Shown: positions 45,418 through 58,282 of the stretch, in pieces | Layout: each line of letters opens with the position of its first letter | Position numbering within the stretch: the first letter of the stretch is position 1 | Source of the DNA: Bacteroides zhangwenhongii | Lineage (GTDB): Bacteria > Bacteroidota > Bacteroidia > Bacteroidales > Bacteroidaceae | Assembly (NCBI RefSeq): GCF_009193325.2 | Contig: NZ_CP059856.1 | Coordinates: 4,402,001 to 4,466,000 of the forward strand | DNA: 64,000 bases | Reading direction: 5' to 3' | Program-made: the position numbers and the translations under genes | Notes under the pieces: model-generated | Database searches by the model: none | Told to the model about the DNA's origin: nothing | What the model saw: only the letters and a program-made list of their open reading frames with translations

Positions 45418-48400
45418 ATGTCTTCAAATACTGTAAATCAAAGAGTTAATTTTGCTTCGACTAAGAATCCGCTCGAATATCCGGATTTCCTGGAAGTACA
45501 ATTGAAGTCATTCCAAGACTTTCTACAATTAGATACCCCGCCCGAAAAACGTAAGAATGAGGGATTGTATAAAGTATTTGCTGAAAACTTCCCTATTGCC
45601 GATACTAGAAACAATTTTGTTCTTGAGTTTCTGGATTATTATATTGATCCGCCGCGTTATACCATCGATGATTGTATAGAGCGTGGGCTCACTTATAGTG
45701 TTCCTTTGAAAGCGAAACTTAAACTTTACTGTACCGATCCTGATCACGAGGATTTTGATACAGTGATTCAGGACGTATTCCTCGGCCCTATTCCTTATAT
45801 GACTGATAAGGCTACTTTCGTTATCAACGGCGCCGAACGAGTAGTTGTATCGCAGCTTCACCGTTCTCCGGGTGTGTTCTTCGGTCAGAGCGTACATGCC
45901 AATGGTACGAAACTTTATTCGGCTCGTATTATTCCGTTTAAGGGTTCGTGGATCGAGTTTGCTACTGACATCAATAATGTGATGTACGCATACATCGACC
46001 GTAAGAAGAAATTGCCGGTAACTACTTTGTTACGTGCGATTGGCTTCGAGAATGACAAAGATATCCTTGAGATTTTCAACCTTGCGGAGGACGTGAAGGT
46101 TAACAAGACAAATCTGAAGAAAGTGCTGGGCCGTAAACTGGCTGCACGTGTCTTGAAAACATGGATTGAAGATTTCGTTGATGAAGATACCGGTGAAGTG
46201 GTTTCTATCGAACGTAACGAAGTTATTATCGACCGTGAAACCGTACTGGAAGAGGAGCATATTGATGAAATTCTTGAATCGGGAGTTCAGAACATTCTGT
46301 TGCATAAGGATGAGCCGAACCAGTCCGATTATTCTATCATATATAATACATTGCAGAAGGACCCGAGTAACTCGGAAAAAGAGGCTGTGTTGTATATCTA
46401 CCGTCAGTTGCGTAATGCCGATCCGGCTGATGATGCAAGTGCACGTGAAGTTATCAACAACCTGTTCTTCTCGGAAAAACGATATGACCTTGGTGATGTA
46501 GGTCGTTACAGAATCAATAAGAAATTGAATCTGACGACTGATATGGATGTGCGTGTCCTCACTAAGGAAGATATTATTGAAATCATTAAGTATCTGATTG
46601 AGTTGATTAACTCAAAGGCAGATGTAGATGATATTGACCACTTGAGTAACCGTCGTGTGCGTACAGTAGGCGAACAGCTTTCCAACCAGTTTGCCGTTGG
46701 TTTGGCTCGTATGTCCCGTACGATTCGTGAACGTATGAACGTTCGTGATAATGAGGTGTTTACTCCGATTGATTTGATTAACGCGAAGACTATTTCTTCT
46801 GTAATCAATTCATTCTTCGGAACGAACGCACTGTCTCAGTTTATGGACCAGACAAACCCATTGGCTGAAATTACGAATAAACGCCGTATGTCTGCGTTAG
46901 GTCCCGGTGGTCTTTCCCGTGAACGTGCCGGATTTGAGGTTCGTGACGTTCACTACACACATTATGGTCGTCTTTGTCCGATCGAGACTCCTGAAGGTCC
47001 GAACATCGGTCTGATATCTTCATTGTGTGTATTCGCTAAGATTAATGATCTTGGATTCATTGAGACTCCTTACCGTAAGGTAGAAAATGGAAAAGTGGAT
47101 CTTTCTGAAAACGGTCTGGTTTATCTGACGGCCGAAGAAGAAGAAGAAAAGATTATTGCACAAGGTAATGCTCCGTTGAATGACGACGGTACATTTGTGC
47201 GTAATAAAGTTAAATCTCGTCAGGATGCTGACTTCCCGGTTGTTGAACCGTCTGAAGTTAACCTGATGGATGTATCTCCTCAGCAGATTGCCTCTATTGC
47301 CGCTTCATTGATTCCGTTCTTGGAACATGATGATGCTAACCGTGCATTGATGGGATCTAACATGATGCGCCAGGCAGTTCCTTTGTTGAGAAGTGAAGCG
47401 CCGATTGTAGGTACAGGTATCGAACGTCAGTTGGTAAGAGACTCCCGTACGCAGATTACTGCAGAAGGAGATGGTGTTGTTGACTACGTGGATGCTACTA
47501 CTATTCGTATTTTGTATGACCGTACGGAAGACGAAGAGTTCGTAAGCTTCGAACCTGCTTTGAAGGAATATAGAATACCTAAGTTCCGCAAGACTAACCA
47601 GAATATGACGATTGACTTGCGTCCGATCTGCGACAAGGGACAACGGGTGAAGAAGGGTGATATCTTGACCGAAGGTTATTCTACAGAAAAGGGTGAACTG
47701 GCATTGGGTAAGAACCTGTTGGTGGCTTATATGCCTTGGAAGGGATATAACTATGAGGATGCTATCGTATTGAACGAGCGCGTTGTACGTGAAGACCTAT
47801 TGACTTCAGTTCACGTAGAAGAATATTCTCTCGAAGTTCGTGAAACGAAACGTGGTATGGAAGAATTGACTTCCGATATCCCGAACGTCAGTGAAGAGGC
47901 AACTAAGGACTTGGACGAAAACGGTATCGTAAGAATCGGTGCCCGTATCGAGCCGGGTGATATCATGATCGGTAAGATTACTCCGAAAGGTGAATCTGAT
48001 CCTTCTCCTGAAGAAAAACTGCTTCGTGCGATCTTTGGTGATAAGGCCGGTGATGTGAAGGACGCTTCTTTGAAGGCATCTCCTTCTCTGAAAGGTGTTG
48101 TTATCGATAAGAAATTGTTCTCACGTGTGATCAAGAACCGTAGCTCTAAGTTGGCGGACAAGGCACTGTTGCCTAAGATTGATGATGAGTTTGAATCTAA
48201 GGTTGCAGACTTGAAACGTATTCTAGTTAAGAAACTGATGACTTTGACAGAAGGCAAGGTTTCTCAGGGCGTGAAAGACTACTTGGGTGCGGAAGTGATT
48301 GCTAAGGGAGCGAAGTTCAGTGCATCTGATTTTGATTCACTTGACTTTACTTCTATCCAGTTGAGTAACTGGACCAGTGATGAGCATGCTAACGGTATGA

Positions 48401-49230
48401 TTCGTGACCTGGTGATGAATTTCATCAAGAAATATAAAGAACTGGATGCGGAACTGAAGCGTAAGAAGTTTGCTATTACCATTGGTGATGAGCTTCCTGC
48501 CGGTATTATCCAGATGGCAAAAGTATATATTGCTAAGAAACGTAAGATCGGCGTGGGTGATAAGATGGCAGGTCGTCACGGTAACAAGGGTATTGTATCT
48601 CGTGTCGTTCGTCAGGAAGATATGCCGTTCTTGGCAGATGGTACTCCGGTCGACATTGTATTGAATCCGTTGGGTGTGCCTTCTCGTATGAATATCGGTC
48701 AGATTTTTGAAGCTGTACTTGGACGTGCCGGAAAGACATTAGGTGTGAAATTTGCTACTCCTATCTTCGACGGTGCTACAATGGAGGATCTGAACGAATG
48801 GACAGACAAAGCAGGACTGCCGCGTTACTGTAAAACGTATCTTTGTGACGGTGGTACAGGTGAGCAATTTGACCAGCCGGCAACTGTAGGTGTAACTTAT
48901 ATGTTGAAGTTGGGCCACATGGTTGAAGACAAGATGCATGCTCGTTCTATCGGTCCGTACTCATTGATTACTCAGCAACCTCTTGGTGGTAAAGCACAGT
49001 TCGGTGGTCAGCGTTTCGGAGAAATGGAGGTTTGGGCACTCGAAGGTTTTGGCGCTGCTCATATCCTGCAGGAAATCCTTACTATCAAGTCTGATGACGT
49101 GGTAGGACGTTCGAAAGCTTATGAAGCAATTGTGAAAGGTGAACCGATGCCGCAACCTGGTATTCCGGAATCCTTGAACGTATTGTTGCACGAGTTGAGA
49201 GGATTAGGTTTGAGTATCAACTTGGAATAA
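45418..49230 (+). CDS. rpoB: DNA-directed RNA polymerase beta subunit
   Basis: 1270 residues, normal for Bacteroidetes. The rifampicin region [66 protein letters not shown] is wild-type in appearance. Later are the active-centre residues [33 protein letters not shown] and the C-terminal [20 protein letters not shown]. It forms the catalytic core with beta'. It is separated from rplL by an attenuator-like hairpin and from rpoC by an AT-rich inverted repeat. Confidence 0.99.
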   Translation: MSSNTVNQRVNFASTKNPLEYPDFLEVQLKSFQDFLQLDTPPEKRKNEGLYKVFAENFPIADTRNNFVLEFLDYYIDPPRYTIDDCIERGLTYSVPLKAKLKLYCTDPDHEDFDTVIQDVFLGPIPYMTDKATFVINGAERVVVSQLHRSPGVFFGQSVHANGTKLYSARIIPFKGSWIEFATDINNVMYAYIDRKKKLPVTTLLRAIGFENDKDILEIFNLAEDVKVNKTNLKKVLGRKLAARVLKTWIEDFVDEDTGEVVSIERNEVIIDRETVLEEEHIDEILESGVQNILLHKDEPNQSDYSIIYNTLQKDPSNSEKEAVLYIYRQLRNADPADDASAREVINNLFFSEKRYDLGDVGRYRINKKLNLTTDMDVRVLTKEDIIEIIKYLIELINSKADVDDIDHLSNRRVRTVGEQLSNQFAVGLARMSRTIRERMNVRDNEVFTPIDLINAKTISSVINSFFGTNALSQFMDQTNPLAEITNKRRMSALGPGGLSRERAGFEVRDVHYTHYGRLCPIETPEGPNIGLISSLCVFAKINDLGFIETPYRKVENGKVDLSENGLVYLTAEEEEEKIIAQGNAPLNDDGTFVRNKVKSRQDADFPVVEPSEVNLMDVSPQQIASIAASLIPFLEHDDANRALMGSNMMRQAVPLLRSEAPIVGTGIERQLVRDSRTQITAEGDGVVDYVDATTIRILYDRTEDEEFVSFEPALKEYRIPKFRKTNQNMTIDLRPICDKGQRVKKGDILTEGYSTEKGELALGKNLLVAYMPWKGYNYEDAIVLNERVVREDLLTSVHVEEYSLEVRETKRGMEELTSDIPNVSEEATKDLDENGIVRIGARIEPGDIMIGKITPKGESDPSPEEKLLRAIFGDKAGDVKDASLKASPSLKGVVIDKKLFSRVIKNRSSKLADKALLPKIDDEFESKVADLKRILVKKLMTLTEGKVSQGVKDYLGAEVIAKGAKFSASDFDSLDFTSIQLSNWTSDEHANGMIRDLVMNFIKKYKELDAELKRKKFAITIGDELPAGIIQMAKVYIAKKRKIGVGDKMAGRHGNKGIVSRVVRQEDMPFLADGTPVDIVLNPLGVPSRMNIGQIFEAVLGRAGKTLGVKFATPIFDGATMEDLNEWTDKAGLPRYCKTYLCDGGTGEQFDQPATVGVTYMLKLGHMVEDKMHARSIGPYSLITQQPLGGKAQFGGQRFGEMEVWALEGFGAAHILQEILTIKSDDVVGRSKAYEAIVKGEPMPQPGIPESLNVLLHELRGLGLSINLE

Positions 49231-49236
49231 TTAATA

Positions 49237-49342
49237 AATTGGGAATTGAAAATTGAGAACTGGAAATGGAGAGTTTTTAGTTTTCAGTTTTCATTCTTCG
49301 GTTTCTTAATTTTTAATTTTTAATTTTCCATTTTCAATTAAA
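49237..49342. repeat. AT-rich imperfect inverted repeat between rpoB and rpoC
   Basis: AATTGAAAATTGAGAACTGGAAATGG on the left pairs imperfectly with TTTTCAGTTTTCATT and with AATTTTCCATTTTCAATT on the right; AATTTTT is repeated in tandem. The words are shared with the spacer at 40620-40740. It enlarges the spacer to 120 bases, whereas other spacers in the operon are 15-104. Confidence 0.75.
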
Positions 49343-49350
49343 TATAGAGT

Positions 49351-52300
49351 ATGGCTTTTAGAAAAGAAAATAAGACGAAAAGTAATTTCTCGAAGATCTC
49401 AATTGGTCTGGCTTCTCCGGAAGAAATCCTTGAGAATTCGAGTGGTGAAGTTTTGAAGCCTGAAACCATTAATTACCGTACGTACAAACCCGAACGTGAT
49501 GGCTTGTTCTGCGAGCGCATTTTCGGTCCTATCAAGGATTATGAATGTCATTGCGGTAAATACAAGCGTATCCGTTATAAAGGTATCGTCTGCGACCGTT
49601 GTGGTGTGGAAGTTACTGAAAAGAAAGTACGCCGTGAACGTATGGGACATATCCAGTTGGTTGTGCCGGTGGCTCATATCTGGTATTTCCGTTCGCTCCC
49701 TAATAAAATCGGTTATTTGCTCGGATTGCCGACAAAGAAACTGGATTCGATTATATACTACGAACGTTACGTTGTTATTCAGCCGGGTGTAAAAGCTGAA
49801 GACGGTGTAGCTGAATATGATTTGCTTTCTGAAGAAGAATATCTGGATATCCTGGATACACTTCCAAAAGACAATCAATATCTTGAAGACAATGATCCGA
49901 ACAAATTCGTTGCAAAGATGGGTGCTGAAGCTATCTATGATTTGCTGGCCCGTTTGGATCTGGATGCTTTGTCTTACGAATTGCGTCACCGTGCAGGTAA
50001 CGATGCTTCACAGCAACGCAAGAATGAAGCTTTGAAACGTCTTCAGGTAGTAGAATCGTTCCGTGCATCACGTGGACGCAACAAACCGGAATGGATGATT
50101 GTACGTATCGTACCGGTTATCCCGCCCGAACTTCGTCCGTTGGTTCCGTTGGATGGTGGCCGTTTTGCTACCTCTGACTTGAACGACCTTTATCGTCGTG
50201 TGATTATCCGTAATAACCGTCTGAAACGACTGATCGAAATCAAGGCTCCGGAAGTGATCTTGCGTAATGAAAAACGTATGCTTCAGGAATCTGTAGATTC
50301 TTTGTTCGATAATTCACGTAAGTCAAGTGCTGTGAAGACAGACGCCAACCGTCCGTTGAAGTCATTGTCTGACAGCTTGAAAGGTAAACAAGGACGTTTC
50401 CGTCAGAACTTGCTGGGTAAGCGTGTTGACTACTCTGCCCGTTCGGTAATCGTCGTTGGTCCGGAATTGAAGATGGGTGAATGCGGTATCCCTAAATTGA
50501 TGGCTGCCGAATTGTACAAGCCGTTTATTATCCGTAAACTTATCGAGCGCGGTATCGTTAAGACTGTGAAGTCTGCCAAGAAGATCGTTGACCGCAAGGA
50601 ACCGGTGATCTGGGATATTCTGGAACACGTAATGAAGGGACATCCGGTACTGTTGAACCGTGCTCCGACATTGCACCGTCTGGGTATTCAGGCTTTCCAG
50701 CCTAAGATGATCGAAGGTAAAGCTATCCAGTTGCACCCGTTGGCATGTACGGCATTCAACGCCGACTTTGACGGTGACCAGATGGCAGTTCACTTGCCTT
50801 TGAGTAACGAAGCAATTCTGGAAGCGCAAATGTTGATGCTTCAATCACACAATATATTGAACCCGGCAAACGGTGCGCCTATTACTGTGCCTGCGCAGGA
50901 TATGGTTCTTGGTTTGTACTATATTACTAAGTTGCGTGCCGGTGCGAAAGGTGAAGGTTTGACATTCTACGGACCGGAAGAGGCGTTGATCGCTTACAAT
51001 GAAGGTAAGGTAGATATTCATGCTCCGGTGAAAGTTATCGTGAAAGACGTTGATGAAAATGGTAACATTGTAGACGTAATGCGCGAAACTTCGGTAGGAC
51101 GTGTGATTGTTAATGAAATCGTTCCGCCTGAAGCCGGTTATATCAATACAATCATCTCTAAGAAATCTCTTCGTGATATTATTAGTGATGTAATCAAGGT
51201 ATGTGGTGTGGCTAAGGCTGCCGACTTCCTGGATGGAATCAAGAACTTGGGTTATCAGATGGCGTTCAAGGGTGGTTTGTCATTCAACTTGGGTGATATT
51301 ATCATTCCGGAGGAAAAAGAAACCTTGGTACAGAAAGGTTACGACGAAGTGGAACAAGTCGTAAACAACTATAACATGGGTTTCATTACCAACAACGAAC
51401 GTTACAACCAGGTGATCGATATCTGGACACATGTAAACTCCGAGTTGTCTAATATCCTGATGAAGACTATTTCTTCGGATGACCAGGGATTCAACTCTGT
51501 ATATATGATGCTTGATTCCGGTGCCCGTGGTTCTAAAGAACAGATTCGTCAGTTGTCAGGTATGCGTGGTTTGATGGCAAAACCCCAGAAAGCAGGTGCA
51601 GAAGGTGGTCAGATCATCGAGAACCCAATCTTGTCGAACTTTAAAGAAGGACTTTCGGTGTTGGAGTACTTTATCTCTACCCACGGTGCTCGTAAAGGTT
51701 TGGCGGATACAGCTTTGAAGACTGCCGATGCCGGTTATCTGACTCGTCGTCTGGTGGACGTATCACACGATGTGATTATTACAGAAGAAGACTGCGGTAC
51801 ACTTCGCGGATTGGTTTGTACAGACCTTAAGAATAACGATGAAGTTATTGCTACTCTGTACGAACGTATCTTGGGACGTGTTTCCGTACATGATATTATT
51901 CATCCTACAACAGGAGAACTGCTTGTTGCCGGTGGTGAGGAAATCACAGAAGAGATTGCCAAGAAGATTCAGGATTCTCCGATCGAGAGTGTTGAAATCC
52001 GCTCGGTACTGACTTGTGAGGCTAAGAAGGGTGTTTGTGCTAAATGTTACGGACGTAACCTGGCTACGAGCCGCATGGTTCAGAAGGGTGAGGCTGTCGG
52101 TGTAATCGCTGCTCAGTCTATCGGTGAGCCGGGTACACAGTTGACATTGCGTACATTCCACGCCGGTGGTACTGCCGCCAATATCGCTGCCAATGCAAGT
52201 ATCGTTGCTAAAAACAATGCACGTCTTGAATTTGAAGAGTTGCGTACGGTAGATATTGTAGACGAGATGGGTGAATCTGCAAAAGTGGTAGTAGGTCGTT

Positions 52301-53634
52301 TGGCTGAAGTTCGTTTTGTAGACGTAAATACCGGTATCGTTCTTTCTACTCATAACGTTCCTTACGGTTCAACGCTGTATGTAGGCGATGGTGAATTGGT
52401 AGAAAAAGGCAAGATGATTGCTAAGTGGGACCCGTTCAACGCTGTAATCATTACTGAAGCAACCGGTAAGATTGAATTTGAGGGCGTAATAGAAAACGTT
52501 ACTTATAAGGTTGAATCGGATGAAGCTACAGGTCTTCGTGAAATTATTATTATTGAATCCAAAGATAAGACAAAAGTACCTTCGGCTCATATCTTGACAG
52601 AAGACGGTGATCTGATTCGTACTTATAACTTGCCGGTAGGTGGTCACGTGATCATCGAAAATGGTCAGAAAGTGAAGGCTGGTGAGGTTATCGTGAAGAT
52701 TCCGCGTGCCGTAGGTAAGGCGGGTGATATCACGGGTGGTCTTCCTCGTGTTACTGAATTGTTTGAAGCTCGTAACCCGTCCAATCCTGCTGTCGTTTCT
52801 GAAATCGACGGTGAGGTGACAATGGGTAAGATCAAGCGTGGTAACCGTGAGATTATCGTAACTTCTAAGACTGGTGAGGTTAAGAAATATTTGGTAGCAT
52901 TGTCTAAGCAGATCCTTGTACAGGAAAATGACTATGTACGTGCAGGTACTCCGTTGTCTGACGGTGCTATTACTCCGGCGGATATCTTGGCTATCAAAGG
53001 TCCTACGGCTGTACAGGAATATATCGTGAATGAAGTTCAGGATGTATACCGTCTGCAGGGTGTGAAGATCAATGATAAGCATTTTGAGATTATCGTGCGT
53101 CAGATGATGCGTAAGGTACAGATTGACGAACCGGGTGATACTCGTTTCTTGGAACAACAGGTTGTAGATAAGCTTGAGTTCATGGAGGAAAACGATCGTA
53201 TCTGGGGTAAGAAAGTCGTGGTTGATGCAGGTGATTCTCAAAATATGCAAGCCGGTCAGATTGTGACTGCCCGTAAGTTGCGTGATGAGAATAGTATGCT
53301 GAAACGTCGTGACTTGAAACCTGTTGAGGTTCGTGATGCGGTAGCCGCAACTTCTACTCAGATTCTTCAAGGTATTACACGTGCTGCTTTGCAGACTTCA
53401 AGCTTTATGTCGGCTGCTTCCTTCCAGGAAACAACGAAGGTATTGAATGAGGCTGCTATTAACGGCAAGGTTGATAAACTGGAGGGTATGAAAGAGAACG
53501 TTATTTGCGGTCACTTGATTCCGGCAGGTACAGGCCAGCGTGAATTTGAAAAACTTATTGTTGGTTCAAAAGAAGAGTATGACCGTATCTTGGCTAATAA
53601 GAAAACAGTACTCGACTACAATGAAGTAGAATAA
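49351..53634 (+). CDS. rpoC: DNA-directed RNA polymerase beta' subunit
   Basis: 1427 residues. N-terminal zinc ribbon [20 protein letters not shown], the catalytic [12 protein letters not shown] with three magnesium-binding Asp, bridge helix and trigger loop region, the second zinc site [13 protein letters not shown], and the C-terminal end [51 protein letters not shown]. It is the last gene of the transcription-translation block; a terminator follows at 53656. Confidence 0.99.
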   Translation: MAFRKENKTKSNFSKISIGLASPEEILENSSGEVLKPETINYRTYKPERDGLFCERIFGPIKDYECHCGKYKRIRYKGIVCDRCGVEVTEKKVRRERMGHIQLVVPVAHIWYFRSLPNKIGYLLGLPTKKLDSIIYYERYVVIQPGVKAEDGVAEYDLLSEEEYLDILDTLPKDNQYLEDNDPNKFVAKMGAEAIYDLLARLDLDALSYELRHRAGNDASQQRKNEALKRLQVVESFRASRGRNKPEWMIVRIVPVIPPELRPLVPLDGGRFATSDLNDLYRRVIIRNNRLKRLIEIKAPEVILRNEKRMLQESVDSLFDNSRKSSAVKTDANRPLKSLSDSLKGKQGRFRQNLLGKRVDYSARSVIVVGPELKMGECGIPKLMAAELYKPFIIRKLIERGIVKTVKSAKKIVDRKEPVIWDILEHVMKGHPVLLNRAPTLHRLGIQAFQPKMIEGKAIQLHPLACTAFNADFDGDQMAVHLPLSNEAILEAQMLMLQSHNILNPANGAPITVPAQDMVLGLYYITKLRAGAKGEGLTFYGPEEALIAYNEGKVDIHAPVKVIVKDVDENGNIVDVMRETSVGRVIVNEIVPPEAGYINTIISKKSLRDIISDVIKVCGVAKAADFLDGIKNLGYQMAFKGGLSFNLGDIIIPEEKETLVQKGYDEVEQVVNNYNMGFITNNERYNQVIDIWTHVNSELSNILMKTISSDDQGFNSVYMMLDSGARGSKEQIRQLSGMRGLMAKPQKAGAEGGQIIENPILSNFKEGLSVLEYFISTHGARKGLADTALKTADAGYLTRRLVDVSHDVIITEEDCGTLRGLVCTDLKNNDEVIATLYERILGRVSVHDIIHPTTGELLVAGGEEITEEIAKKIQDSPIESVEIRSVLTCEAKKGVCAKCYGRNLATSRMVQKGEAVGVIAAQSIGEPGTQLTLRTFHAGGTAANIAANASIVAKNNARLEFEELRTVDIVDEMGESAKVVVGRLAEVRFVDVNTGIVLSTHNVPYGSTLYVGDGELVEKGKMIAKWDPFNAVIITEATGKIEFEGVIENVTYKVESDEATGLREIIIIESKDKTKVPSAHILTEDGDLIRTYNLPVGGHVIIENGQKVKAGEVIVKIPRAVGKAGDITGGLPRVTELFEARNPSNPAVVSEIDGEVTMGKIKRGNREIIVTSKTGEVKKYLVALSKQILVQENDYVRAGTPLSDGAITPADILAIKGPTAVQEYIVNEVQDVYRLQGVKINDKHFEIIVRQMMRKVQIDEPGDTRFLEQQVVDKLEFMEENDRIWGKKVVVDAGDSQNMQAGQIVTARKLRDENSMLKRRDLKPVEVRDAVAATSTQILQGITRAALQTSSFMSAASFQETTKVLNEAAINGKVDKLEGMKENVICGHLIPAGTGQREFEKLIVGSKEEYDRILANKKTVLDYNEVE

Positions 53635-53655
53635 TACAATTCAATTGACTAGATA

Positions 53656-53697
53656 AAGGAGGAGCGATTGCCTGATGAGGTAGTTGCTCCTTTTTTT
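53656..53697 (+). terminator. Terminator after rpoC
   Basis: Stem AGGAGCGATTGCCT / AGGTAGTTGCTCCT, with three G-T pairs, followed by TTTTTTT. Confidence 0.9.
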
Positions 53698-53825
53698 GAT
53701 CTTGAAGGTAATTGGTTGTGGAGGGAAACTTATCAGATAGTCTGATTGTACATAGAGTTTTTTTCATTACTTTTGTATAAAGTATATAGGCATTTGATTA
53801 ATCCTTGAATAATAATGCGACAATC

Positions 53826-56237
53826 ATGAAAAAGTTCTGTTTCTTGTTTATCAATTCTTTATTTCTAGTCTCTGGTATTTTTGCGGGCGAAACAGAGTAT
53901 ACCAAAGGGCTTTCAATCTGGTTTGATACTCCGAATGTGGTGGAAGAACACACAGCTTGGGAATCGCAGTCATTGCCCATTGGAAATGGTAGTCTGGGTG
54001 CTAACATTATAGGGTCAGTGGACACCGAACGTATCACTTTCAATGAAAAGACGCTTTGGCGGGGTGGTCCTAATACGGCGAAAGGAGCGGAGTATTATTG
54101 GAATGTTAATAAACAATCCGCTCATGTTTTGGATGAGATACGTAAGGCGTTTACGGAAGGGGACCAGCAGAAGGCGGAAATGCTGACACGTCAGAACTTC
54201 AATAGTGAAGTACCTTATGAGGCGAATCGAGAGAAGCCGTTCCGTTTCGGCAATTTTACCATCATGGGTGAATTTTATGTGGAAACCGGACTTGATACGT
54301 TGGGAATAAGTGATTATAAGCGTATTCTTTCGTTGGATTCAGCATTGGCCGTCGTGCAGTTCAAGAAGGACAATGTGGCTTATCAACGTAGTTATTTCAT
54401 TTCTTATCCTGCCAATGTAATGGTGATGCGTTTTAGTGCAGACCGAGCAGGGATGCAGAATCTTGTCTTTAGCTATGCGCCTAACTCGATATCTCAAGGG
54501 AGTCTGTCCGGTGACGGGGATAAAGGATTGGTCTTTTCCGCCTCTTTGAATAATAATGGTATGAAATATGTAGTCCGTATTCAGGCGGAGACAAAAGGTG
54601 GGACTTTATCGAATACGGGTTGCAGGCTGACCGTAAAGGGGGCTGACGAGGTCGTGTTTTATGTTACGGCGGATACTGATTACAAGATGAACTTCAATCC
54701 GGATTTTAAGGACCCTAAGACTTATGTCGGTGTCGATCCGGCTGAGACAACCTGCCAGTGGATAAATAATGCGGTGATGCAAGGATATACCGCCTTGTTC
54801 CAGCAACATTATAGCGATTATGCCGCTCTTTTTAATCGAGTCCGGTTGAATCTGAATCCCACTGTAAAGACATCTGATATACCGGCTCCGCAACGTTTGA
54901 AAAACTACCGGAACGGACAACCGGATTATTATTTGGAAGAGCTGTATTATCAGTTTGGACGTTATCTGTTGATTGCCAGTTCTCGTGCTGGTAATATGCC
55001 GGCTAACTTGCAAGGTATCTGGCATAATGATGTGGATGGTCCCTGGCGTGTAGATTATCATAATAACATTAATGTTCAGATGAACTACTGGCCTGCCTGC
55101 CCCACTAATCTGAGCGAATGTATGTTGCCTTTGGTCGATTTTATCCGTACTTTGGTGAAACCGGGAGAAAAGACTGCACAATCTTATTTCGGTGCACGAG
55201 GTTGGACGGCATCTATTTCCAGCAATATATTCGGTTTCACTACGCCATTGGAAAGTCAGGATATGTCTTGGAACTTCAACCCGATGGCAGGACCTTGGTT
55301 GGCTACTCATATCTGGGAATATTATGACTATACAAGGGATTTGAATTTTTTGAAAGAGACGGGATATGAACTGATCAAGAGTAGTGCGGATTTTGCGGTT
55401 GATTATTTATGGCATAAGCCGGACGGTACTTATATGGCGGCGCCTTCTACTTCTCCCGAGCATGGTCCTGTTGACCAAGGGGCTACTTTTGTCCATGCTG
55501 TGGTCCGTGAAATATTATTGGATGCCATTGAGGCCAGTAAAGTGTTGGGTGTTGATAAAAAGAAACGTAAGCAGTGGAACGATGTATTATCTAAGCTTGT
55601 CCCCTATAAAATAGGGCGTTATGGTCAGCTGATGGAATGGTCGACGGATATTGACGACCCGAAGGATGAACACCGTCATTTGAATCATTTGTTTGGGCTG
55701 CATCCGGGACATACAGTATCTCCGGTCACCACTCCTGAACTTGCGACAGCCGCTAAAGTCGTCTTGTTACATCGGGGAGACGGGGCTACCGGTTGGAGCA
55801 TGGGGTGGAAGTTAAATCAATGGGCACGTTTGCAGGATGGCAATCATGCCTATACATTGTTTGGCAATTTGCTGAAAAATGGAACGATGGATAATCTATG
55901 GGATACACATCCGCCTTTCCAGATTGACGGAAATTTCGGAGGTACAGCAGGAGTTACTGAAATGCTGCTTCAAAGTCACATGGGCTTTATCCAGTTATTA
56001 CCGGCTTTGCCGAATGCCTGGAAAGACGGTTCTGTCAGTGGTATCTGTGCAAAAGGAAATTTTGAGGTTGATATGATATGGGAGAATAATCAGTTGAAAG
56101 AAGCCACGGTACATTCCGGTGCGGGAGGAAATTGTGTGATAAAGTATGGGGATAAAATGTTGTCCTTTAAAACCATAAAAGGGCAAAGTTATCAGCTAAA
56201 ATATGATGTGGCTAAAGGATTGATGAAAGAGAAATGA
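53826..56237 (+). CDS. GH95 alpha-L-fucosidase/alpha-L-galactosidase
   Basis: 803 residues from the ATG at 53826, which gives a proper signal peptide (MKKFCFLFINSLFLVSGIFAG); the ATG at 53805 would put seven polar residues before it. N-terminal domain with WESQSLPIGNGSLGANIIGSV, then an (alpha/alpha)6 barrel. Catalytic residues fit AfcA: N414 and N416 in HNNINVQMNYWP, E545 in SPEHGP, and D701 in FQIDGNFGG. GH95 enzymes remove alpha-1,2-fucose or L-galactose from glycans by inversion. It stands alone, not beside SusC/D. Confidence 0.93.
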   Translation: MKKFCFLFINSLFLVSGIFAGETEYTKGLSIWFDTPNVVEEHTAWESQSLPIGNGSLGANIIGSVDTERITFNEKTLWRGGPNTAKGAEYYWNVNKQSAHVLDEIRKAFTEGDQQKAEMLTRQNFNSEVPYEANREKPFRFGNFTIMGEFYVETGLDTLGISDYKRILSLDSALAVVQFKKDNVAYQRSYFISYPANVMVMRFSADRAGMQNLVFSYAPNSISQGSLSGDGDKGLVFSASLNNNGMKYVVRIQAETKGGTLSNTGCRLTVKGADEVVFYVTADTDYKMNFNPDFKDPKTYVGVDPAETTCQWINNAVMQGYTALFQQHYSDYAALFNRVRLNLNPTVKTSDIPAPQRLKNYRNGQPDYYLEELYYQFGRYLLIASSRAGNMPANLQGIWHNDVDGPWRVDYHNNINVQMNYWPACPTNLSECMLPLVDFIRTLVKPGEKTAQSYFGARGWTASISSNIFGFTTPLESQDMSWNFNPMAGPWLATHIWEYYDYTRDLNFLKETGYELIKSSADFAVDYLWHKPDGTYMAAPSTSPEHGPVDQGATFVHAVVREILLDAIEASKVLGVDKKKRKQWNDVLSKLVPYKIGRYGQLMEWSTDIDDPKDEHRHLNHLFGLHPGHTVSPVTTPELATAAKVVLLHRGDGATGWSMGWKLNQWARLQDGNHAYTLFGNLLKNGTMDNLWDTHPPFQIDGNFGGTAGVTEMLLQSHMGFIQLLPALPNAWKDGSVSGICAKGNFEVDMIWENNQLKEATVHSGAGGNCVIKYGDKMLSFKTIKGQSYQLKYDVAKGLMKEK

Positions 56238-56270
56238 GAGTATAGTCTTTTCTGAGTGTACGGAAAATGA

Positions 56271-56305
56271 AATCCCGGCGGAACTTTGATCGTTTCGTCG
56301 GGATT
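56271..56305. terminator. Hairpin between convergent GH95 and typA genes
   Basis: Stem AATCCCGGCGGAAC / GTTTCGTCGGGATT with a TTTGATC loop. T-richer on the minus side (ATTTCATTTT), so it probably ends typA transcription best. Confidence 0.7.
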
Positions 56306-56326
56306 ACTATATTGAGATACTGTTAA

Positions 56327-58126
56327 TTAGTTCTTATTTGCACGTTTGCGTTCTATCTCGTCTAGAATTACTTTACGCATACGCATTGCTTTCGGAGTAA
56401 CTTCTACATATTCATCCTCCTTGATATATTCCAACGCTTCTTCAAGAGAGAATTGAACGGGAGGAATCAAACGTGCCTTTTCATCGGAACCGGAAGCACG
56501 CATATTCGTCAACTTCTTCGATTTGGTAACGTTGATAACCAAGTCATTGTCGTGAGAATGTTCGCCTACCACTTGTCCGGCATACACTTCGTCTTGCGGG
56601 AATACAAAGAACTTGCCGCGATCCTGCAATTTGTCGATTGCATAAGCAAAAGCTGTTCCGCTTTCCATAGCGATCATGGAACCGTTGGTACGGCGTTCTA
56701 TCTCACCTTTGAATGGCTGATATTCTTTGAAACGGTGAGCCATAATCGCTTCACCGGCAGAAGCAGTCAATACATTCGTTCGTAAGCCGATAATACCGCG
56801 TGAGGGCATGTCAAACTCAAGATTGATACGTTCACCGGTATTTTCCATCTTGACCATCTCACCCTTACGGCGTGTCACCATATCAATGATCTTGCTTGAA
56901 TACTCTTCCGGTACGTTGATAGTCAATTCTTCAATCGGTTCACATTTGACACCGTCAATCTCTTTGAAAATAACTTGCGGCTGTCCCACTTGGAGTTCAT
57001 ATCCCTCGCGGCGCATCGTCTCGATCAGTACGGAAAGGTGAAGTACACCACGTCCGGAAACGATCCATTTACCATCTTCCTCACTTTTCTTTACGCGAAG
57101 AGCCAAGTTTTTATCTAGCTCTTTCATCAGGCGGTCGTGGATATGACGTGAAGTCACAAACTTACCGTCTTTGCCGAAGAACGGAGAATCGTTAATGGTG
57201 AACAGCATACTCATGGTCGGTTCATCAATAGCGATTGGCGGCAAAGCTTCCGGATTTTCGAAGTCGCAAACAGTATCTCCGATCTCAAATCCGTCGATAC
57301 CTACCAATGCGCAAATATCTCCCGATGAGACTTCTGTCGTTTTCACACGGCCCAGACCTTCGAAAACATGAAGCTCCTTAATTTTAGTCTTGAACATATC
57401 GCCGTTGCGTTTTACAAGCGTTACGTTCATACCTTCTTTTAAAGTACCGCGATGTACACGGCCTACGGCAATACGGCCGGTATAGGAAGAATAATCCAAA
57501 GAAGTAATCAACATCTGCGGAGTACCTTCCAACTGTTGTGGAGCCGGAATGTTTTCGATGATACAATCCAGCAGTGGAGTGATTGTATCGGTTGGCTTTT
57601 GCCAGTCGGTACTCATCCAGTTGTTTTTGGCAGAACCGTAGATAACGGGGAAATCCAACTGGTCTTCCGTCGCATTAAGACTGAACATCAAGTCGAATAC
57701 CATTTCGTAAACCTCTTCCGGACGACAATTCGGTTTATCCACCTTATTGACTACGACAATGGGTTTCAAACCGATTTCCAATGCTTTTTGCAGTACGAAA
57801 CGGGTTTGAGGCATGGGACCTTCAAAGGCGTCTACCAACAGAATACAGCCATCGGCCATATTCAACACACGTTCTACTTCACCACCGAAGTCACTATGTC
57901 CCGGAGTATCAATAATATTAATTTTGGTACCGTTGTAGTTGATGGAAACGTTTTTAGAAAGAATCGTTATACCACGTTCACGTTCCAGATCGTTGTTGTC
58001 CAGTATAAGTTCACCACTATTTTGGTTGTTGCGGAACAAGTTTCCCGCCAATAGCATCTTGTCAACCAGCGTTGTTTTCCCATGGTCTACATGGGCAATG
58101 ATTGCAATGTTTCGAATATTTTGCAT
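56327..58126 (-). CDS. typA: Ribosome-associated GTPase TypA/BipA
   Basis: 599 residues from the ATG at 58126 ([26 protein letters not shown]), the usual start; an ATG at 58150 would lie on the promoter box. GTPase motifs [28 protein letters not shown]; then EF-G-like domains II, III and V and the BipA-specific C-terminal domain ([24 protein letters not shown]). It helps assemble 50S subunits under stress. TACCTTTG on the minus strand at 58148-58155 is its promoter -7 box. Confidence 0.97.
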   Translation of the reverse strand: MQNIRNIAIIAHVDHGKTTLVDKMLLAGNLFRNNQNSGELILDNNDLERERGITILSKNVSINYNGTKINIIDTPGHSDFGGEVERVLNMADGCILLVDAFEGPMPQTRFVLQKALEIGLKPIVVVNKVDKPNCRPEEVYEMVFDLMFSLNATEDQLDFPVIYGSAKNNWMSTDWQKPTDTITPLLDCIIENIPAPQQLEGTPQMLITSLDYSSYTGRIAVGRVHRGTLKEGMNVTLVKRNGDMFKTKIKELHVFEGLGRVKTTEVSSGDICALVGIDGFEIGDTVCDFENPEALPPIAIDEPTMSMLFTINDSPFFGKDGKFVTSRHIHDRLMKELDKNLALRVKKSEEDGKWIVSGRGVLHLSVLIETMRREGYELQVGQPQVIFKEIDGVKCEPIEELTINVPEEYSSKIIDMVTRRKGEMVKMENTGERINLEFDMPSRGIIGLRTNVLTASAGEAIMAHRFKEYQPFKGEIERRTNGSMIAMESGTAFAYAIDKLQDRGKFFVFPQDEVYAGQVVGEHSHDNDLVINVTKSKKLTNMRASGSDEKARLIPPVQFSLEEALEYIKEDEYVEVTPKAMRMRKVILDEIERKRANKN

Positions 58127-58147
58127 ATAATACCTATTATTTGGCTG

Positions 58148-58155
58148 CAAAGGTA
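58148..58155 (-). promoter_or_regulatory. -7 box for typA
   Basis: TACCTTTG on the minus strand, 22 bases before the ATG at 58126. It overlaps the ATG at 58150, which rules that start out. Confidence 0.65.
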
Positions 58156-58208
58156 CGAAAATAGGATTAGAAATATGTGCAATGATAGCAATTTTTTCTT
58201 GTAAAACG

Positions 58209-58239
58209 TTGTGGGATATAAAGATAATACCTATCTTTG
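58209..58239 (+). promoter_or_regulatory. rpsO promoter
   Basis: TTG (58209-58211), a 20-base spacer and TATCTTTG (58232-58239), 43 bases before the ATG at 58283. It shows that an in-frame ATG at 58211 is upstream of transcription. Confidence 0.7.
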
Positions 58240-58282
58240 CACGCTCAAAAGAATAATTTACTATATTAAAATTCTAAAAGTT

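Noticed and set aside
52369..53370. 333-codon open frame antisense to rpoC
   Set aside because: A shadow of the biased rpoC codon use; the residue mix is rich in T, N, L, R without any domain, and rpoC is clearly the gene. The same applies to other long antisense frames in tuf, rpoB and rpoC.
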